In this document: one piece after another, positions 9,459 through 18,752 of the stretch
How the letters are laid out: every line of letters starts with the position of its first letter
Position numbering within the stretch: position 1 is the stretch's first letter
From: Bradyrhizobium sp. CCBAU 53351
GTDB lineage: Bacteria; Pseudomonadota; Alphaproteobacteria; Rhizobiales; Xanthobacteraceae
NCBI RefSeq assembly: GCF_015291745.1
Contig: NZ_CP030060.1
Span: forward strand, 186,001 to 250,000
DNA length: 64,000 nt
Direction of reading: 5' to 3'
Notes under the pieces: generated by a model
The model's database searches: none
What the model saw: only the letters and a program-made list of their open reading frames with translations
Told to the model about the DNA's origin: nothing
Translations under genes and position numbers: made by a program

Positions 9459-10397
9459 TTATGAGAGCGCGTCGGTCAGCTCCGGAACCGCCTGGTAGAG
9501 GTCGGCGACCAGGCCGTAATCGGCCACCTGGAAGATCGGCGCGTCCTCGTCCTTGTTGATCGCGACGATCACCTTGGAGTCCTTCATGCCGGCCAGATGC
9601 TGGATCGCACCGGAAATGCCGACGGCGACATAGAGCTCGGGGGCCACGACCTTGCCGGTCTGGCCGACCTGCCAGTCGTTCGGCGCATAGCCGGCGTCCA
9701 CCGCCGCACGCGAGGCACCGACGCCGGCGCCCAGCTTGTCGGCGAGCGGCTCGATGTATTTGGCGAAGTTCTCGCGGCTCTGCATGGCCCGGCCACCAGA
9801 GACGATGATCTTGGCCGAGGTCAGCTCGGGACGGTCGCTCTTGGCAACTTCCTCACCGACAAAGGTCGACAGGCCGGGATCGGCCGCGGCAGCGACGCTT
9901 TCGACCGGCGCGTTGCCACCGGCAGCTGCCGCCGCAAAGGTCGAGGTGCGGACCGTGATGACCTTCTTGGCGTCCTTCGACTTCACCGTCTGGATGGCGT
10001 TGCCGGCATAGATCGGACGCTCATAGGTGTCGGGCGCGACCACCTTGGTGATCTCCGAGACCTGCATGACGTCGAGCAGCGCCGCGACGCGCGGCATCAC
10101 GTTCTTGAAGCGCGAGGTCGCGGGCGCGACGATCGCATCGTAGGACGGGGCCAGCGAAACGATCAGCGCGGCCAGCGGCTCGGCCAGATCGTGCGCGTAG
10201 GCCTCGCCTTCGGCGACCAGCACCTTGGCAACACCAGCGAGCTTCGCGGCGACCTCGGCCGCAGCCTTGGTGCCCTGCCCGCCGCCAGCGACCAGCACGT
10301 GGACGTCGCCGCCGAGCTGGGACGCCGCGGTCAGCGCCTTGTTGGTGGAGTCCTTGAGGACCTCCTGTTCGTGTTCAGCAATCAACAACGCAGTCAT
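9459..10397 (-). CDS. etfA: Electron transfer flavoprotein alpha subunit
   Basis: A 312-residue EtfA of normal length. It pairs with EtfB to accept electrons from flavin dehydrogenases and pass them to the ubiquinone pool through ETF dehydrogenase, which is not in this window. The C-terminal FAD-binding half shows [30 protein letters not shown] and the [11 protein letters not shown] block. Its ATG overlaps the etfB stop by one base. Third codon positions look GC-rich, as in rhizobial housekeeping genes and unlike the flanking genes. No ribosomal or fatty-acid genes adjoin it; its 3' side faces the IS91-type element. Confidence 0.97.
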   Translation of the reverse strand: MTALLIAEHEQEVLKDSTNKALTAASQLGGDVHVLVAGGGQGTKAAAEVAAKLAGVAKVLVAEGEAYAHDLAEPLAALIVSLAPSYDAIVAPATSRFKNVMPRVAALLDVMQVSEITKVVAPDTYERPIYAGNAIQTVKSKDAKKVITVRTSTFAAAAAGGNAPVESVAAAADPGLSTFVGEEVAKSDRPELTSAKIIVSGGRAMQSRENFAKYIEPLADKLGAGVGASRAAVDAGYAPNDWQVGQTGKVVAPELYVAVGISGAIQHLAGMKDSKVIVAINKDEDAPIFQVADYGLVADLYQAVPELTDALS

Positions 10398-11146
10398 CAG
10401 AGCACCCCGGCTTCGTTCTTGAGCTTCGACACCAGCTCGGCGACGTCCTTCACCTTGACGCCGGCCTTGCGGCCCGCGGGCTCAGCCGTCTTCAAAACTT
10501 CGAGGCGCGCAGTGACGTCGACACCGTAATCGGCAACGGTCTTCTCCGCGATCGGCTTCTTCTTGGCCTTCATGATGTTGGGCAGCGAGGCATAGCGCGG
10601 CTCGTTGAGACGCAGATCGGTGGTGACGATCGCCGGTCCCTTGAGCTTGACGGTCTGCAGGCCGCCGTCGACTTCACGGGTGACCTTGAAGTCGGAGCCT
10701 TCGACCTCGAGCTTCGAGGCAAACGTCGCCTGCGACCAGCCCAGCAGCGCAGCCAGCATCTGGCCGGTCTGATTGCTGTCGTCGTCGATCGCCTGCTTGC
10801 CGAGAATGATCAGGCCGGGCTGCTCTTCTTCTGCAACCTTCTTGAGGATCTTGGCGACGGCGAGCGGCTCGACGGTGCCTTCGGCCTTCACCAGGATGCC
10901 GCGATCGGCGCCCATGGCAAGACCGGTGCGGATCGTCTCCGACGCCTGCGCCGGTCCAATGGAGACCACCACGACTTCGGCCGCCTTGCCGGCTTCCTTC
11001 AGGCGCAGCGCTTCCTCAACCGCGATTTCGTCGAAGGGGTTCATCGACATCTTGACGTTGGCGAGTTCAACGCCCGATCCATCGCCCTTGACGCGGACCT
11101 TGACATTGTAATCGACCACCCGCTTTACCGGCACTAAGACCTTCAT
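10397..11146 (-). CDS. etfB: Electron transfer flavoprotein beta subunit
   Basis: A 249-residue EtfB. Clear family landmarks are [17 protein letters not shown] at the start, [16 protein letters not shown], and the AMP-binding [15 protein letters not shown] region. I start it at ATG 11146; an upstream in-frame ATG at 11179 would add eleven residues not found in the family. It is the first gene of the etfBA pair and diverges from tcuA. The 30-base palindrome at 11185-11214 sits 38 bases before its start, so expression may be tied to the organic-acid operons rather than being constitutive. Confidence 0.97.
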   Translation of the reverse strand: MKVLVPVKRVVDYNVKVRVKGDGSGVELANVKMSMNPFDEIAVEEALRLKEAGKAAEVVVVSIGPAQASETIRTGLAMGADRGILVKAEGTVEPLAVAKILKKVAEEEQPGLIILGKQAIDDDSNQTGQMLAALLGWSQATFASKLEVEGSDFKVTREVDGGLQTVKLKGPAIVTTDLRLNEPRYASLPNIMKAKKKPIAEKTVADYGVDVTARLEVLKTAEPAGRKAGVKVKDVAELVSKLKNEAGVL

Positions 11147-11184
11147 CAGGGTTTCCTCAACAATTGCAGCAGTTGACATCTGTT

Positions 11185-11214
11185 GAAGGATAGTATCTCA
11201 TGCTACTACCATAT
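11185..11214. promoter_or_regulatory. Shared palindromic operator candidate, copy A (etfB/tcuA)
   Basis: Two 12-base arms separated by six bases. The inner parts read GATAGTAT and CTACTACC, matching the consensus GGTAGTAT, six bases, ATACTACC derived from this and two other sites (18653 and 30194). It lies in the divergent promoter region between etfB and tcuA. The left arm is the weakest of the three copies. The regulator is unknown. Confidence 0.55.
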
Positions 11215-11276
11215 TCCAGGAAGCAGGGAAGGCGGAATCTGCGAGCCCAAGACCCCGCCAGGAAAGAACTCGTATT

Positions 11277-12785
11277 ATGCCTCGTGAATTCGACGCTGAC
11301 GTCATCGTGGTAGGGGCAGGAAATGCTGCCGCTTGTGCGGCCATATCCGCCAGCAATAATGGCGCGACTGTCCTCATGCTTGAGGCGGCGCCTCGGGACG
11401 AGCGGGGAGGGAACTCGACCTATACGGCGGGCGCCATGCGATACGTCTTCAATGGTGTGGAGGACGTGCTAAGCGTAGTGCCGGACATCAATCCCGATAC
11501 GTTAGCCAATACTGATTTCGGCACTTACACCGAGGACCAATTTTTCGATGACATGTTTCGCGTGACGCAATTCAGGACCGATCCTGACTTATGCGAGATT
11601 TTAGTCAAGCGCAGCTTGCCGACGCTTCGGTGGATGCGAGAGCAAGGCGTTAGGTTTCAAACTAGTCATGGGCGGCAAGCCTACAAAGTGAACGGACGGT
11701 TCCAATTCTGGGGTGGGCTCAGTGTGGAAGTGTGGGGTGGTGGTCCCGGTCTCGTGGACATGCTGCTAGAGTCCGCGGAAGGGAAGGGTATCCAGTTTCT
11801 TTACGAAACTGCCGCGGTCAGTTTGATCAATGACAATAGCGGGGTCGTTGGAGTTCGCGTCCGGCATCAAGGCAAGGAGCGCGATCTGCATTCAAATGCT
11901 GTCATCCTGGCGTGCGGAGGCTTCGAGTCTAATACGGAAATGCGCGCGCGGTATCTCGGACCAAACTGGGACCTGGCGAAAGTTCGTGGCACACGCTTCA
12001 ATACCGGCGCTGGAATCCAAATGGCGCTTGCGATTGGTGCAATGCCATGTGGACATTGGTCCGGAGCACATGCCGTCGGCTGGGACCAAAATGCTCCGGC
12101 GTTCGGCGATCTCGCAGTAGGGGATGCCTACCAGAAGCACAGCTACCCATTCGGCATCATGGTCAATTCCCGAGGCCAACGCTTCCTTGATGAGGGAGCC
12201 GATTTTCGCAATTATACCTATGCCAAGTATGGTCGCGAAATCCTAGCGCAACCCGGCCAGTTCGCTTGGCAGGTATTCGATGCTAAGGTGCATCACCTTT
12301 TGCGCGACGAATACAGGATCCGGCAAATCACCAAGATTACGTCGGATACCCTGGAGGGTCTCGCCGACCAACTCGAAGGCGTTGATCGCAACGCCTTTCT
12401 CAAGACCGTCGCTGAATTTAACGCATCGGTGCGGCAGGACGTTCCCTTCAACCCGAATGCGAAAGATGGCCGCTCCGCGGAGAGTTCGCCGCGCAAGTCC
12501 CATTGGGCCAACACGATTGATACAGGACCATTCGAGGCTTATGCCGTCACGTGCGGTGTCACCTTCACATTCGGTGGACTCAAGATTGACCAGAGCGGTC
12601 AGGTGCAGGATACAGCCGGCCTTCCGATTCCCGGCTTGTTCGCAGCTGGAGAGCTGGTCGGGGGGCTGTTCTATCATAACTATCCAGGTGGCACGGGGCT
12701 CACTTCAGGCGCTGTATTCGGGAAGATCGCAGGTGAGAGCGCTGCTGCGGCAGTCGCTGCAAGCAAGAGCCGTTCAGCGGCCTGA
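11277..12785 (+). CDS. tcuA: FAD-dependent tricarballylate dehydrogenase-like protein
   Basis: A 502-residue flavoprotein of the fumarate reductase/succinate dehydrogenase flavoprotein family, closest in pattern to TcuA, which oxidises tricarballylate to cis-aconitate. The N-terminal dinucleotide fold VIVVGAGNAAACAA is followed by RGGNSTYTAG, a middle substrate domain, and the C-terminal FAD segment TFGGLKID ... GLFAAGELVGGLFYHNYPGG. In Salmonella the reduced flavin is reoxidised by the iron-sulfur/cytochrome protein TcuB; none is encoded nearby, but etfBA diverges from this gene. An NitT/TauT-type importer follows, instead of the TcuC permease. Actual substrate may be another tricarboxylate or unsaturated acid. 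Confidence 0.82.
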   Translation: MPREFDADVIVVGAGNAAACAAISASNNGATVLMLEAAPRDERGGNSTYTAGAMRYVFNGVEDVLSVVPDINPDTLANTDFGTYTEDQFFDDMFRVTQFRTDPDLCEILVKRSLPTLRWMREQGVRFQTSHGRQAYKVNGRFQFWGGLSVEVWGGGPGLVDMLLESAEGKGIQFLYETAAVSLINDNSGVVGVRVRHQGKERDLHSNAVILACGGFESNTEMRARYLGPNWDLAKVRGTRFNTGAGIQMALAIGAMPCGHWSGAHAVGWDQNAPAFGDLAVGDAYQKHSYPFGIMVNSRGQRFLDEGADFRNYTYAKYGREILAQPGQFAWQVFDAKVHHLLRDEYRIRQITKITSDTLEGLADQLEGVDRNAFLKTVAEFNASVRQDVPFNPNAKDGRSAESSPRKSHWANTIDTGPFEAYAVTCGVTFTFGGLKIDQSGQVQDTAGLPIPGLFAAGELVGGLFYHNYPGGTGLTSGAVFGKIAGESAAAAVAASKSRSAA

Positions 12786-12839
12786 TCAATAAGTTGCAGA
12801 ACAAACTGCATCATAAACTGCCGACAGGGAGGCACAAAA

Positions 12840-13835
12840 ATGGCTCGCTCAATCCAAAACAAGTTGCGTCGTGTAGCATTTGTTGTGGCATCCTGCGTGA
12901 TGCTGATTCCAGCGCACGCCACGTCCAAAGATGCGCTGACAATAAAGATAGGTCTGCAAGCCGTTCCAACCGACGACGTTTATCGCACCAAGGATTGGGG
13001 CGCAAAGTACAACCTTAAGGTTGACATCGGGAGCTATAGCTCTGGAAGCGAAATACTCAAGGCGTTTGTCGCCGGGCAAATCGATATCGGCAACGGAGGC
13101 TCAGGTCGACTAATCACTATGGCTGCGATGCAGCCCAATCTGTTCTACATTATTGCCGCCGATCAGTATGGGGGCGATCGCTACGGCGTAATTGTCGCGA
13201 ACCATTCATCTGTCAAAGCGGTGGCTGAACTCAAAGGAAGGAAGATCGGCGCGGTTGCCGGATCCGGCTCTTTCAGCACTTTCCGTGTCTTTTTAGACAA
13301 GAACGGGATGAAGGAAGGCGACTTCCAGATCGTCAATATGAAGGTTGAGGACCTGCGAGCCGCCGTGCAGCAAGGTGTTGTCGACGCTGCAGTGGCATGG
13401 GAGCCGCATGTTGCGATTGGCGAGACGATGGGCGTGGTAAAGCGTATTCAGTCGATGAAGGGCGTAAGTGAATCGCCGAACCTTGTGCTGGTGCGCCGCA
13501 AGTTTGCTGATGAGCATCCCGAGGCCGTGGCGCGATATCTTGCCACGTTGATCGATGCCGGCACGTACATGAAGACGCAACCGGACGATGCCGCCAGCAA
13601 GGTTGCAGCCGATATCAGCAAGCAGGGCGTGGACATCGATCCAAAGGCGCTGGAGCTTGCCTTGACGCGGATCAACGTCGATCCAAAGCTGACCGACGCG
13701 ATGACCGACGAGCTCATGCCGGTTGCCGAGTCTATGAAGGCGGCCGGAAAGATTCCCAACATTCCGGACTTCAAGAGCCTCGTGCGCAATCAATTCTATG
13801 AGGAAGCGGCGAAACTCGCGTCATCTACCAACTAA
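12840..13835 (+). CDS. NitT/TauT-family ABC transporter substrate-binding protein
   Basis: A 331-residue periplasmic binding protein of the SsuA/TauA/ThiY fold. A signal peptide is evident (KLRRVAFVVASCVMLIPAHA, cleavage near residue 26). Family segments include AFVAGQIDIGNGGSG and LKGRKIGAVAGSGSF, then DAAVAWEPHVAIGETMG. It starts 54 bases after tcuA and heads a four-gene importer with two permease genes and one ATPase gene. Relatives carry sulfonates, nitrate, thiamine precursors or aromatic acids; its linkage to tcuA suggests a carboxylic acid ligand. Ligand cannot be deduced from sequence. Confidence 0.87.
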   Translation: MARSIQNKLRRVAFVVASCVMLIPAHATSKDALTIKIGLQAVPTDDVYRTKDWGAKYNLKVDIGSYSSGSEILKAFVAGQIDIGNGGSGRLITMAAMQPNLFYIIAADQYGGDRYGVIVANHSSVKAVAELKGRKIGAVAGSGSFSTFRVFLDKNGMKEGDFQIVNMKVEDLRAAVQQGVVDAAVAWEPHVAIGETMGVVKRIQSMKGVSESPNLVLVRRKFADEHPEAVARYLATLIDAGTYMKTQPDDAASKVAADISKQGVDIDPKALELALTRINVDPKLTDAMTDELMPVAESMKAAGKIPNIPDFKSLVRNQFYEEAAKLASSTN

Positions 13836-13845
13836 GGGCTCCATC

Positions 13846-14715
13846 ATGTCTAACGCGACGCCGTCGGCGCCGTTCGCGGGTGTTGCCGACGAGCAGAGGC
13901 TGCGTAGCATCTTGTACCGCGGGGCGGCATCGGCATTCTTGTTCGCGCTGCCAATCATCGTCTTCCTGTTAATATGGGAGACAACGGTACGTCTCGGCTG
14001 GATCAATGCGACGATCCTGCCTTCGCCATCAAATATCGCGCGGCGCGCGTGGGTGCTGCTTGATCCAGCCGATCCCGCCAAGAGCATATTGCTGACGCAT
14101 ATTGTCGTTAGTTTGTGGCGTGCGCTGAGTTCGTTCGCTCTGGCATGCGTGCTGGCCATCCCAATGGGCCTCTTCCTGGGCCTCAACAGGACGGCCTATC
14201 TGATTGCTTCCCCACTCCTGAGCCTGTTACTGCCGCTACCGGCAGTTGCCTGGGCTCCGATCTTCCTGGTCATTTTCGGTCAAGGCGATATCACGATCAT
14301 TGCTGTCTGTTTCCTCGGTGCCTTCTTTCCGATTCTGTACAGTACTATCCAGGGCGTGCGCGCAATCGGCCGACACTCCTTGTGGGTCGTGCGCAGCATG
14401 GGCGCAAGCCGGTTTGATATCTTTCGGCGTGTGCTGTTACCCGGTGCGCTGCCGGCGCTGATCTCGGGGCTGAAGCTTGGAATGGCGCATTCGTGGCGCA
14501 CGCTGGTCGCGGCCGAAATGCTAGCTGCGTTGACCCATGGCCTCGGATTCATGATATTCGCGGCGCGTTCCTATATGGACGTATCCACGATGTTCGTCGG
14601 CATCGTATGCCTGGCCCTGATCGGTCTCCTTATCGAACGTGGCGTGTTTGGCTCGCTCGAAGCACTTACCATTCACCGCTGGCACGGTAACGGAAAAGTG
14701 GGTAGCCATCGATGA
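13846..14715 (+). CDS. NitT/TauT-family ABC permease (first of two)
   Basis: A 289-residue inner-membrane permease with about six hydrophobic segments, starting at FLFALPIIVFLLIWE. The cytoplasmic loop that contacts the ATPase is recognisable as the EAA-like stretch VRSMGASRFDIFRRVLLPGALP. I start it at ATG 13846, ten bases after the binding protein stop, and not at the in-frame start inside that gene. Its stop overlaps the next permease start by four bases. Two different permeases in one NitT/TauT-type importer probably form a heterodimer. Confidence 0.9.
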   Translation: MSNATPSAPFAGVADEQRLRSILYRGAASAFLFALPIIVFLLIWETTVRLGWINATILPSPSNIARRAWVLLDPADPAKSILLTHIVVSLWRALSSFALACVLAIPMGLFLGLNRTAYLIASPLLSLLLPLPAVAWAPIFLVIFGQGDITIIAVCFLGAFFPILYSTIQGVRAIGRHSLWVVRSMGASRFDIFRRVLLPGALPALISGLKLGMAHSWRTLVAAEMLAALTHGLGFMIFAARSYMDVSTMFVGIVCLALIGLLIERGVFGSLEALTIHRWHGNGKVGSHR

Positions 14716-15554
14716 GCGTGGACACATCCGGCATCCGTCTGCAGCGATATACTCGGTCCCCAGCCTCGTCCGGTCTCGCGATACCGATGGCTCGTATCGC
14801 GCTGATCCTGGTGCCGCTGGTGGCTTGGGAGGTGTGCTCGCGGTTAGGGTTGATAAACGGCTTCTTGTTTCCGGCGCCGTCCGCGATCCTCAACAAGCTT
14901 TGGGTGCAATCCGGCCCAAACGGAAACCCGCCATATGCAATTCTGTGGCACGTGGCAGACAGCATGCTGCGCTTGCTCTCGGGATTATCACTTGCGGTAA
15001 TCATAGGTACCCTGCTCGGGGTTGGACTTGGCATGAGTCAGCGGGCGCGGCTGGTGTTTCAGCCAATCATTAGCATCTTGATGCCTGTGCCGACGCTAGC
15101 ATGGACCCCCGTCCTGCTGTTGGTCATGGGTATCGATAACCGCACGACCATCCTAGTCGTATTTCTCGCAGCGGTTTTCGAAATGATATACATCGTCGCG
15201 AGCGGCATCGAAATGCTGAACGTCAAAATGCTTTGGGTGGCTTGGTCGATGGGCGCGAGCCGACGGCAGGTATTTTGGCGCGTCATTATTCCCGGCATTT
15301 TTCCTTGCCTGATCACCGGCACACGGCTCGGTACAGGTTACGCCTGGCGCGCTCTGATCGCCGCCGAGATGCTGGCCGCCAGCAGCTATGGCCTGGGTTT
15401 CATGATCTATGACGCCTCCGAATACATGAACATTGGCGTCATCTATGGTGGCGTGATGATGATTGCGGCGCTCGGCTATCTTCTTGAGAACGTTCTGGTT
15501 GGCAAGATCGAAGCTGCTACCATCGAGAAATGGGGAGTACTCAATGAGCGTTGA
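14712..15554 (+). CDS. NitT/TauT-family ABC permease (second of two)
   Basis: A 280-residue inner-membrane permease, paralogous to the preceding one. Hydrophobic segments begin with IALILVPLVAWEV; the ATPase-coupling loop reads WSMGASRRQVFWRVIIPGIFP. Its start overlaps the upstream permease stop (ATGA) and its end overlaps the ATPase gene by eleven bases, so the four importer genes are tightly coupled in translation. Confidence 0.9.
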   Translation: MSVDTSGIRLQRYTRSPASSGLAIPMARIALILVPLVAWEVCSRLGLINGFLFPAPSAILNKLWVQSGPNGNPPYAILWHVADSMLRLLSGLSLAVIIGTLLGVGLGMSQRARLVFQPIISILMPVPTLAWTPVLLLVMGIDNRTTILVVFLAAVFEMIYIVASGIEMLNVKMLWVAWSMGASRRQVFWRVIIPGIFPCLITGTRLGTGYAWRALIAAEMLAASSYGLGFMIYDASEYMNIGVIYGGVMMIAALGYLLENVLVGKIEAATIEKWGVLNER

Positions 15555-16377
15555 AACGGCAAAAATACTCCCGCTGCGCGACGGTGCCGGTACCAAGCCC
15601 AAGATTGTCGCCAAGAATGTCCAGAAGTATTTCGGAAACGTGCTGGCGATGGAGGACATTTCTTGCACGATCAACGAACGGGAATTCGTGGCTATCATCG
15701 GTCCAAGCGGTTGCGGCAAGTCGACGTTTCTGTACCTGATCGCTGGATTCGAGAAGGCAAGCCAGGGGGAACTGCTAATCAACAACGAACTCGTGGTGGG
15801 GCCAGGACCCGACCGTGGCGTGGTCTTTCAGGAGTTCGTGCTGTTCCCCTGGCTTACGGTGTTGCGTAATGCGACGCTGGGCCTGGACATCAAAGGTGTG
15901 CCACGGCAGGAAGCTGAGGAGCGGGCGAGGAAGTGGCTTCGTCTGACAGGCCTTTCGGGGTTCGAGAATGCCTATCCATCGTCTCTGTCGGGCGGCATGA
16001 AACAGCGCGTCGCCATCGCTCGGGCACTTAGTTACGATCCGGAGGTGCTGCTACTCGATGAGCCGTTCGGCGCACTCGACGTGCAAACAAAGAACTACAT
16101 GATCCAGGATCTACAAAACCTCTGGGTCGAGGCCAATCGAACTATCGTGATGATAACTCATAGTGTATCAGAGGCCGTTCAGCTTGCCGATCGAGTGCTT
16201 ATTCTGAGCTCACGGCCCTCGCGAATAATTGCGGACGTGGCGATCAAGCTACCCCACCCTCGGGACTTAAGGGACCCGCAGGTCCGGCGATACGAAGACG
16301 AGGTTACGGCTCTTCTGTCGGCGGAAGTCGACAAGGCGATGAAGCGCGAACGCCAGACGTTTGCTGGCCGCTCATAG
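15544..16377 (+). CDS. NitT/TauT-family ABC ATPase
   Basis: A 277-residue ATP-binding subunit. Walker A is GPSGCGKST, the Q-loop segment is VVFQEFVLFPWLTV, the signature is SLSGGMKQR and Walker B is VLLLDEPFGALD, followed by the switch histidine in MITHSVSEAVQLADR. It energises uptake by the two permeases encoded upstream. I start it at ATG 15544, which overlaps the permease stop; an in-frame start farther upstream lies inside the permease gene. It ends the tcuA transcription unit and converges on the CitE-like gene. Confidence 0.93.
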   Translation: MSVETAKILPLRDGAGTKPKIVAKNVQKYFGNVLAMEDISCTINEREFVAIIGPSGCGKSTFLYLIAGFEKASQGELLINNELVVGPGPDRGVVFQEFVLFPWLTVLRNATLGLDIKGVPRQEAEERARKWLRLTGLSGFENAYPSSLSGGMKQRVAIARALSYDPEVLLLDEPFGALDVQTKNYMIQDLQNLWVEANRTIVMITHSVSEAVQLADRVLILSSRPSRIIADVAIKLPHPRDLRDPQVRRYEDEVTALLSAEVDKAMKRERQTFAGRS

Positions 16378-16431
16378 AGCGCTGTGAATCAATAGCCCAG
16401 ATTACCGCAGGCCGACACTCTAACGCTCTGA

Positions 16432-17301
16432 TCAGCTTGCGTCGGCACGCCGGTGGCGCCGCGCCCGCTCCAAGAGTTGCCGGGCACGTTCGACGACGGG
16501 CTCGTCGACCATCCTGCCTTCCAGCGAATAGGCGCCGACGCCACGTTCGGTTTGCTGACGGGCGGTCTCGATGATCAATTGCGCCCTTGCGACATCAGCG
16601 TCGGACGGTGCAAAGGCATTGTTTAGGATCGGTACCACTGAAGGATGGACACAGGTCGCACCCGTAACTCCGTGACCGAATGCCTCCTCCGCTAGCTCGC
16701 GCATTAGTCGGACATCCTTGTAGTCCGCAACGGAGCCGAACAATCCGAACGAGTATTTTCCGGCTCCGGCAGCGGCCATGTGAACCAGCATCTTGGGTAT
16801 CTTAAGTGCCTCATGAGTGGGATTAGCTCCCATCGATAGCGCTAAGTCCTCACTACCGCCCATCAGGCCTATCACCCGCTCGTGGGCGCGTGCGATGTCG
16901 TCCGCTTTGGCCAAAATCTTGACGGACTCGATGACTGCGATCGCTTGGAGTGGCTCGCGACGGTCATGATCCCGTTCGGTTCGCTCAGCAACCTCTAGAA
17001 GCAACCGCACGTGCTCGGCGCCCTCGACTTTTGTAATCAGAATGCCCTTGGCACCACCGAGCACCGAAGCCTCGATATCTCGGACGGCAGCCGACAGAGG
17101 TCGATTAATACGCACCCAAATGTCAGCTCCTGCGGCAGCGCATCGTTTTATCGACGACGCAAGCCTATTGCGTGCCCCCTCCTTCTGTGCGGGCGCGACG
17201 CTGTCTTCAAGATCCAGGATTATGGCATCGGCGCCACAAAGCGCCGACTTTGCAATGAAGCGCTCAGATGAGGCGGGGACATAAAGCAGAGATCGGTACA
17301 C
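16432..17301 (-). CDS. CitE-like HpcH/HpaI-family C-C lyase
   Basis: A 289-residue beta-barrel lyase of the citrate lyase beta / malyl-CoA lyase family. Magnesium and substrate residues are visible in LDLEDSV near residue 30, the arginine in WVRINRP, IESVKI near 125 and MGGSEDLALSMG near 148. Such enzymes cleave or form 3-hydroxyacyl-CoA thioesters such as malyl- or citramalyl-CoA. It starts with GTG and follows the CoA transferase gene by 24 bases, so the pair probably activates an acid to its CoA ester and then splits it. The missing hydration step could be supplied by the hydratase at 41255. Confidence 0.87.
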   Translation of the reverse strand: MYRSLLYVPASSERFIAKSALCGADAIILDLEDSVAPAQKEGARNRLASSIKRCAAAGADIWVRINRPLSAAVRDIEASVLGGAKGILITKVEGAEHVRLLLEVAERTERDHDRREPLQAIAVIESVKILAKADDIARAHERVIGLMGGSEDLALSMGANPTHEALKIPKMLVHMAAAGAGKYSFGLFGSVADYKDVRLMRELAEEAFGHGVTGATCVHPSVVPILNNAFAPSDADVARAQLIIETARQQTERGVGAYSLEGRMVDEPVVERARQLLERARRHRRADAS

Positions 17302-17325
17302 TGGTGTCTTCCGGTCGCCTACGGG

Positions 17326-18567
17326 TCATTGGGATGATGGCTTAGCCTGCACGATGACGCCAGCCTCGCGCAGTTCTTCCAACCGGGCCTGCGTGATGCC
17401 GAGGGAGCGCAGAATCGCAAACGTGTGTTGACCGAGATCCGGAGCGGGCATCCGAATCCTTCCGGGCGTAGTTTCGAGCCTCGGGACCACGTTGTGCATT
17501 AAAACCGTTCCGAGTTCGGAGTCCGGTAACCCAACGACGATTTCGCGAGCTTGAACATGGGGGTCATCCAAGAATTGATCGATGTCGTAGATTGGTGCAG
17601 CAGTTACGTCTGCCCGCTCGAATATACTCATGTTATCTTCAAGCGTCCGCGCGGCAATGAATTCCGCGATAGGCTCCTCGCAAGCATCGGCGTTTTTGAT
17701 GCGATCAGAGTTCGTCAAAAATCGGGGATCCACGATCATGTCAGGGCGACCGATAGTCCGGAACAACCTCTCGGCCACAACTTGCATCGAGGCGGAGATT
17801 GCGATCCAGCGAGAGTCGCTGGTACGGAATGTGTTGCGCGGCGCTCCGGTAAGCGATCGACTGCCGGTCCGCGGGCGTACCTGCTGTGTTAGTTGATAGA
17901 TTCCGGCTTCGGGACCGAGGAGGGAAAAAAGCGGATCTAACAAGGGCAAGTCGATAACCTGGCCGTTACCCCCGCTCACTTCTCGATGCCTGAGCGCAAC
18001 CATGGTTGCCCCAAATCCGTAAATGCCCGCGACCATATCGGCGAGCGTGGCGGGTGGCAGCAGCGGAGGTCGATCAGGGAATCCGTTGCGGGAAGCGAAG
18101 CCTGACATGCCTTCGACCAGAGTGCCGAAGCCGGGCCTGTCCCGATAGGGACCGGTCTGCCCCCATCCCGAGATTCTCACGATGATCAGTCCTGCATTCT
18201 GTGCTCGAAGGACCTCGGGCAACAAACCCAGCTTTTCCAGACCTCCGGGTCTGAAGTTCTCGACCAGCACGTCCGCCGTCGCGAGCAGATCCGATAGGAT
18301 CGTCCGACCTCTCTCGTCGCGAAGGTCTAGCGCGACACTCTTCTTGTTCCGGGCGTAGGTCTTCCAATGGATGCTGACATCGTTGACCCGCCAAGCGCGC
18401 AGAGGGTCGCCCGAGACGATGTCCTCAATCTTGATGACTTCGGCTCCGAAGTCGGCGAGCTGCAGGGTGAGCATATTCCCGGCGACCAGACGCGAAAGGT
18501 CCACGACACGGACGCCGTTAAGCGCGCCAGCAGCCTCTGGCTCGAACTGCTTAGGTACGGCCTTCAT
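17326..18567 (-). CDS. CaiB/BaiF-family (class III) CoA transferase, copy 1
   Basis: A 413-residue class III CoA transferase that moves CoA between a thioester donor and a free acid. The N-terminal GVRVVDLSRLVAGNMLTLQLADFGAEVIKIE stretch is typical, and the catalytic aspartate lies in LADMVAGIYGF near residue 180. It is the first gene of a two-gene operon with the CitE-like lyase. The 30-base palindrome at 18653-18682 lies 86 bases before its start. Class III enzymes act on oxalate, carnitine, itaconate, mesaconate and other acids; the context favours a C4-C6 dicarboxylate. Confidence 0.9.
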   Translation of the reverse strand: MKAVPKQFEPEAAGALNGVRVVDLSRLVAGNMLTLQLADFGAEVIKIEDIVSGDPLRAWRVNDVSIHWKTYARNKKSVALDLRDERGRTILSDLLATADVLVENFRPGGLEKLGLLPEVLRAQNAGLIIVRISGWGQTGPYRDRPGFGTLVEGMSGFASRNGFPDRPPLLPPATLADMVAGIYGFGATMVALRHREVSGGNGQVIDLPLLDPLFSLLGPEAGIYQLTQQVRPRTGSRSLTGAPRNTFRTSDSRWIAISASMQVVAERLFRTIGRPDMIVDPRFLTNSDRIKNADACEEPIAEFIAARTLEDNMSIFERADVTAAPIYDIDQFLDDPHVQAREIVVGLPDSELGTVLMHNVVPRLETTPGRIRMPAPDLGQHTFAILRSLGITQARLEELREAGVIVQAKPSSQ

Positions 18568-18652
18568 TGCGCCGACTTAACGATGCAAGGCGGAAGTAGT
18601 GCCTGTACAGTACCCGCGGAGGTCCCCATCGATCCTCAACAAGCTGACTTGT

Positions 18653-18682
18653 ATGGGGTAGTATTAAGTGATACGACCACAT
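18653..18682. promoter_or_regulatory. Shared palindromic operator candidate, copy B (CoA transferase-CitE)
   Basis: Left arm ATGGGGTAGTAT and right arm ATACGACCACAT, separated by TAAGTG. The arms are complementary at ten of twelve positions. It lies upstream of the minus-strand CoA transferase gene and past the 3' end of the yeiH-like gene. Layout and inner sequence match the copies at 11185 and 30194. Confidence 0.65.
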
Positions 18683-18752
18683 CCTGCAACATCCTTTCGG
18701 TGAACCCGATGTTCACCGCAGCTGGCAACCCGAAGTTAAGCAGAGAGTGCCC

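Noticed and set aside
9597..10529. Long plus-strand open frame opposite etfA
   Set aside because: It is the shadow of etfA in GC-rich sequence; its residues show no family pattern.
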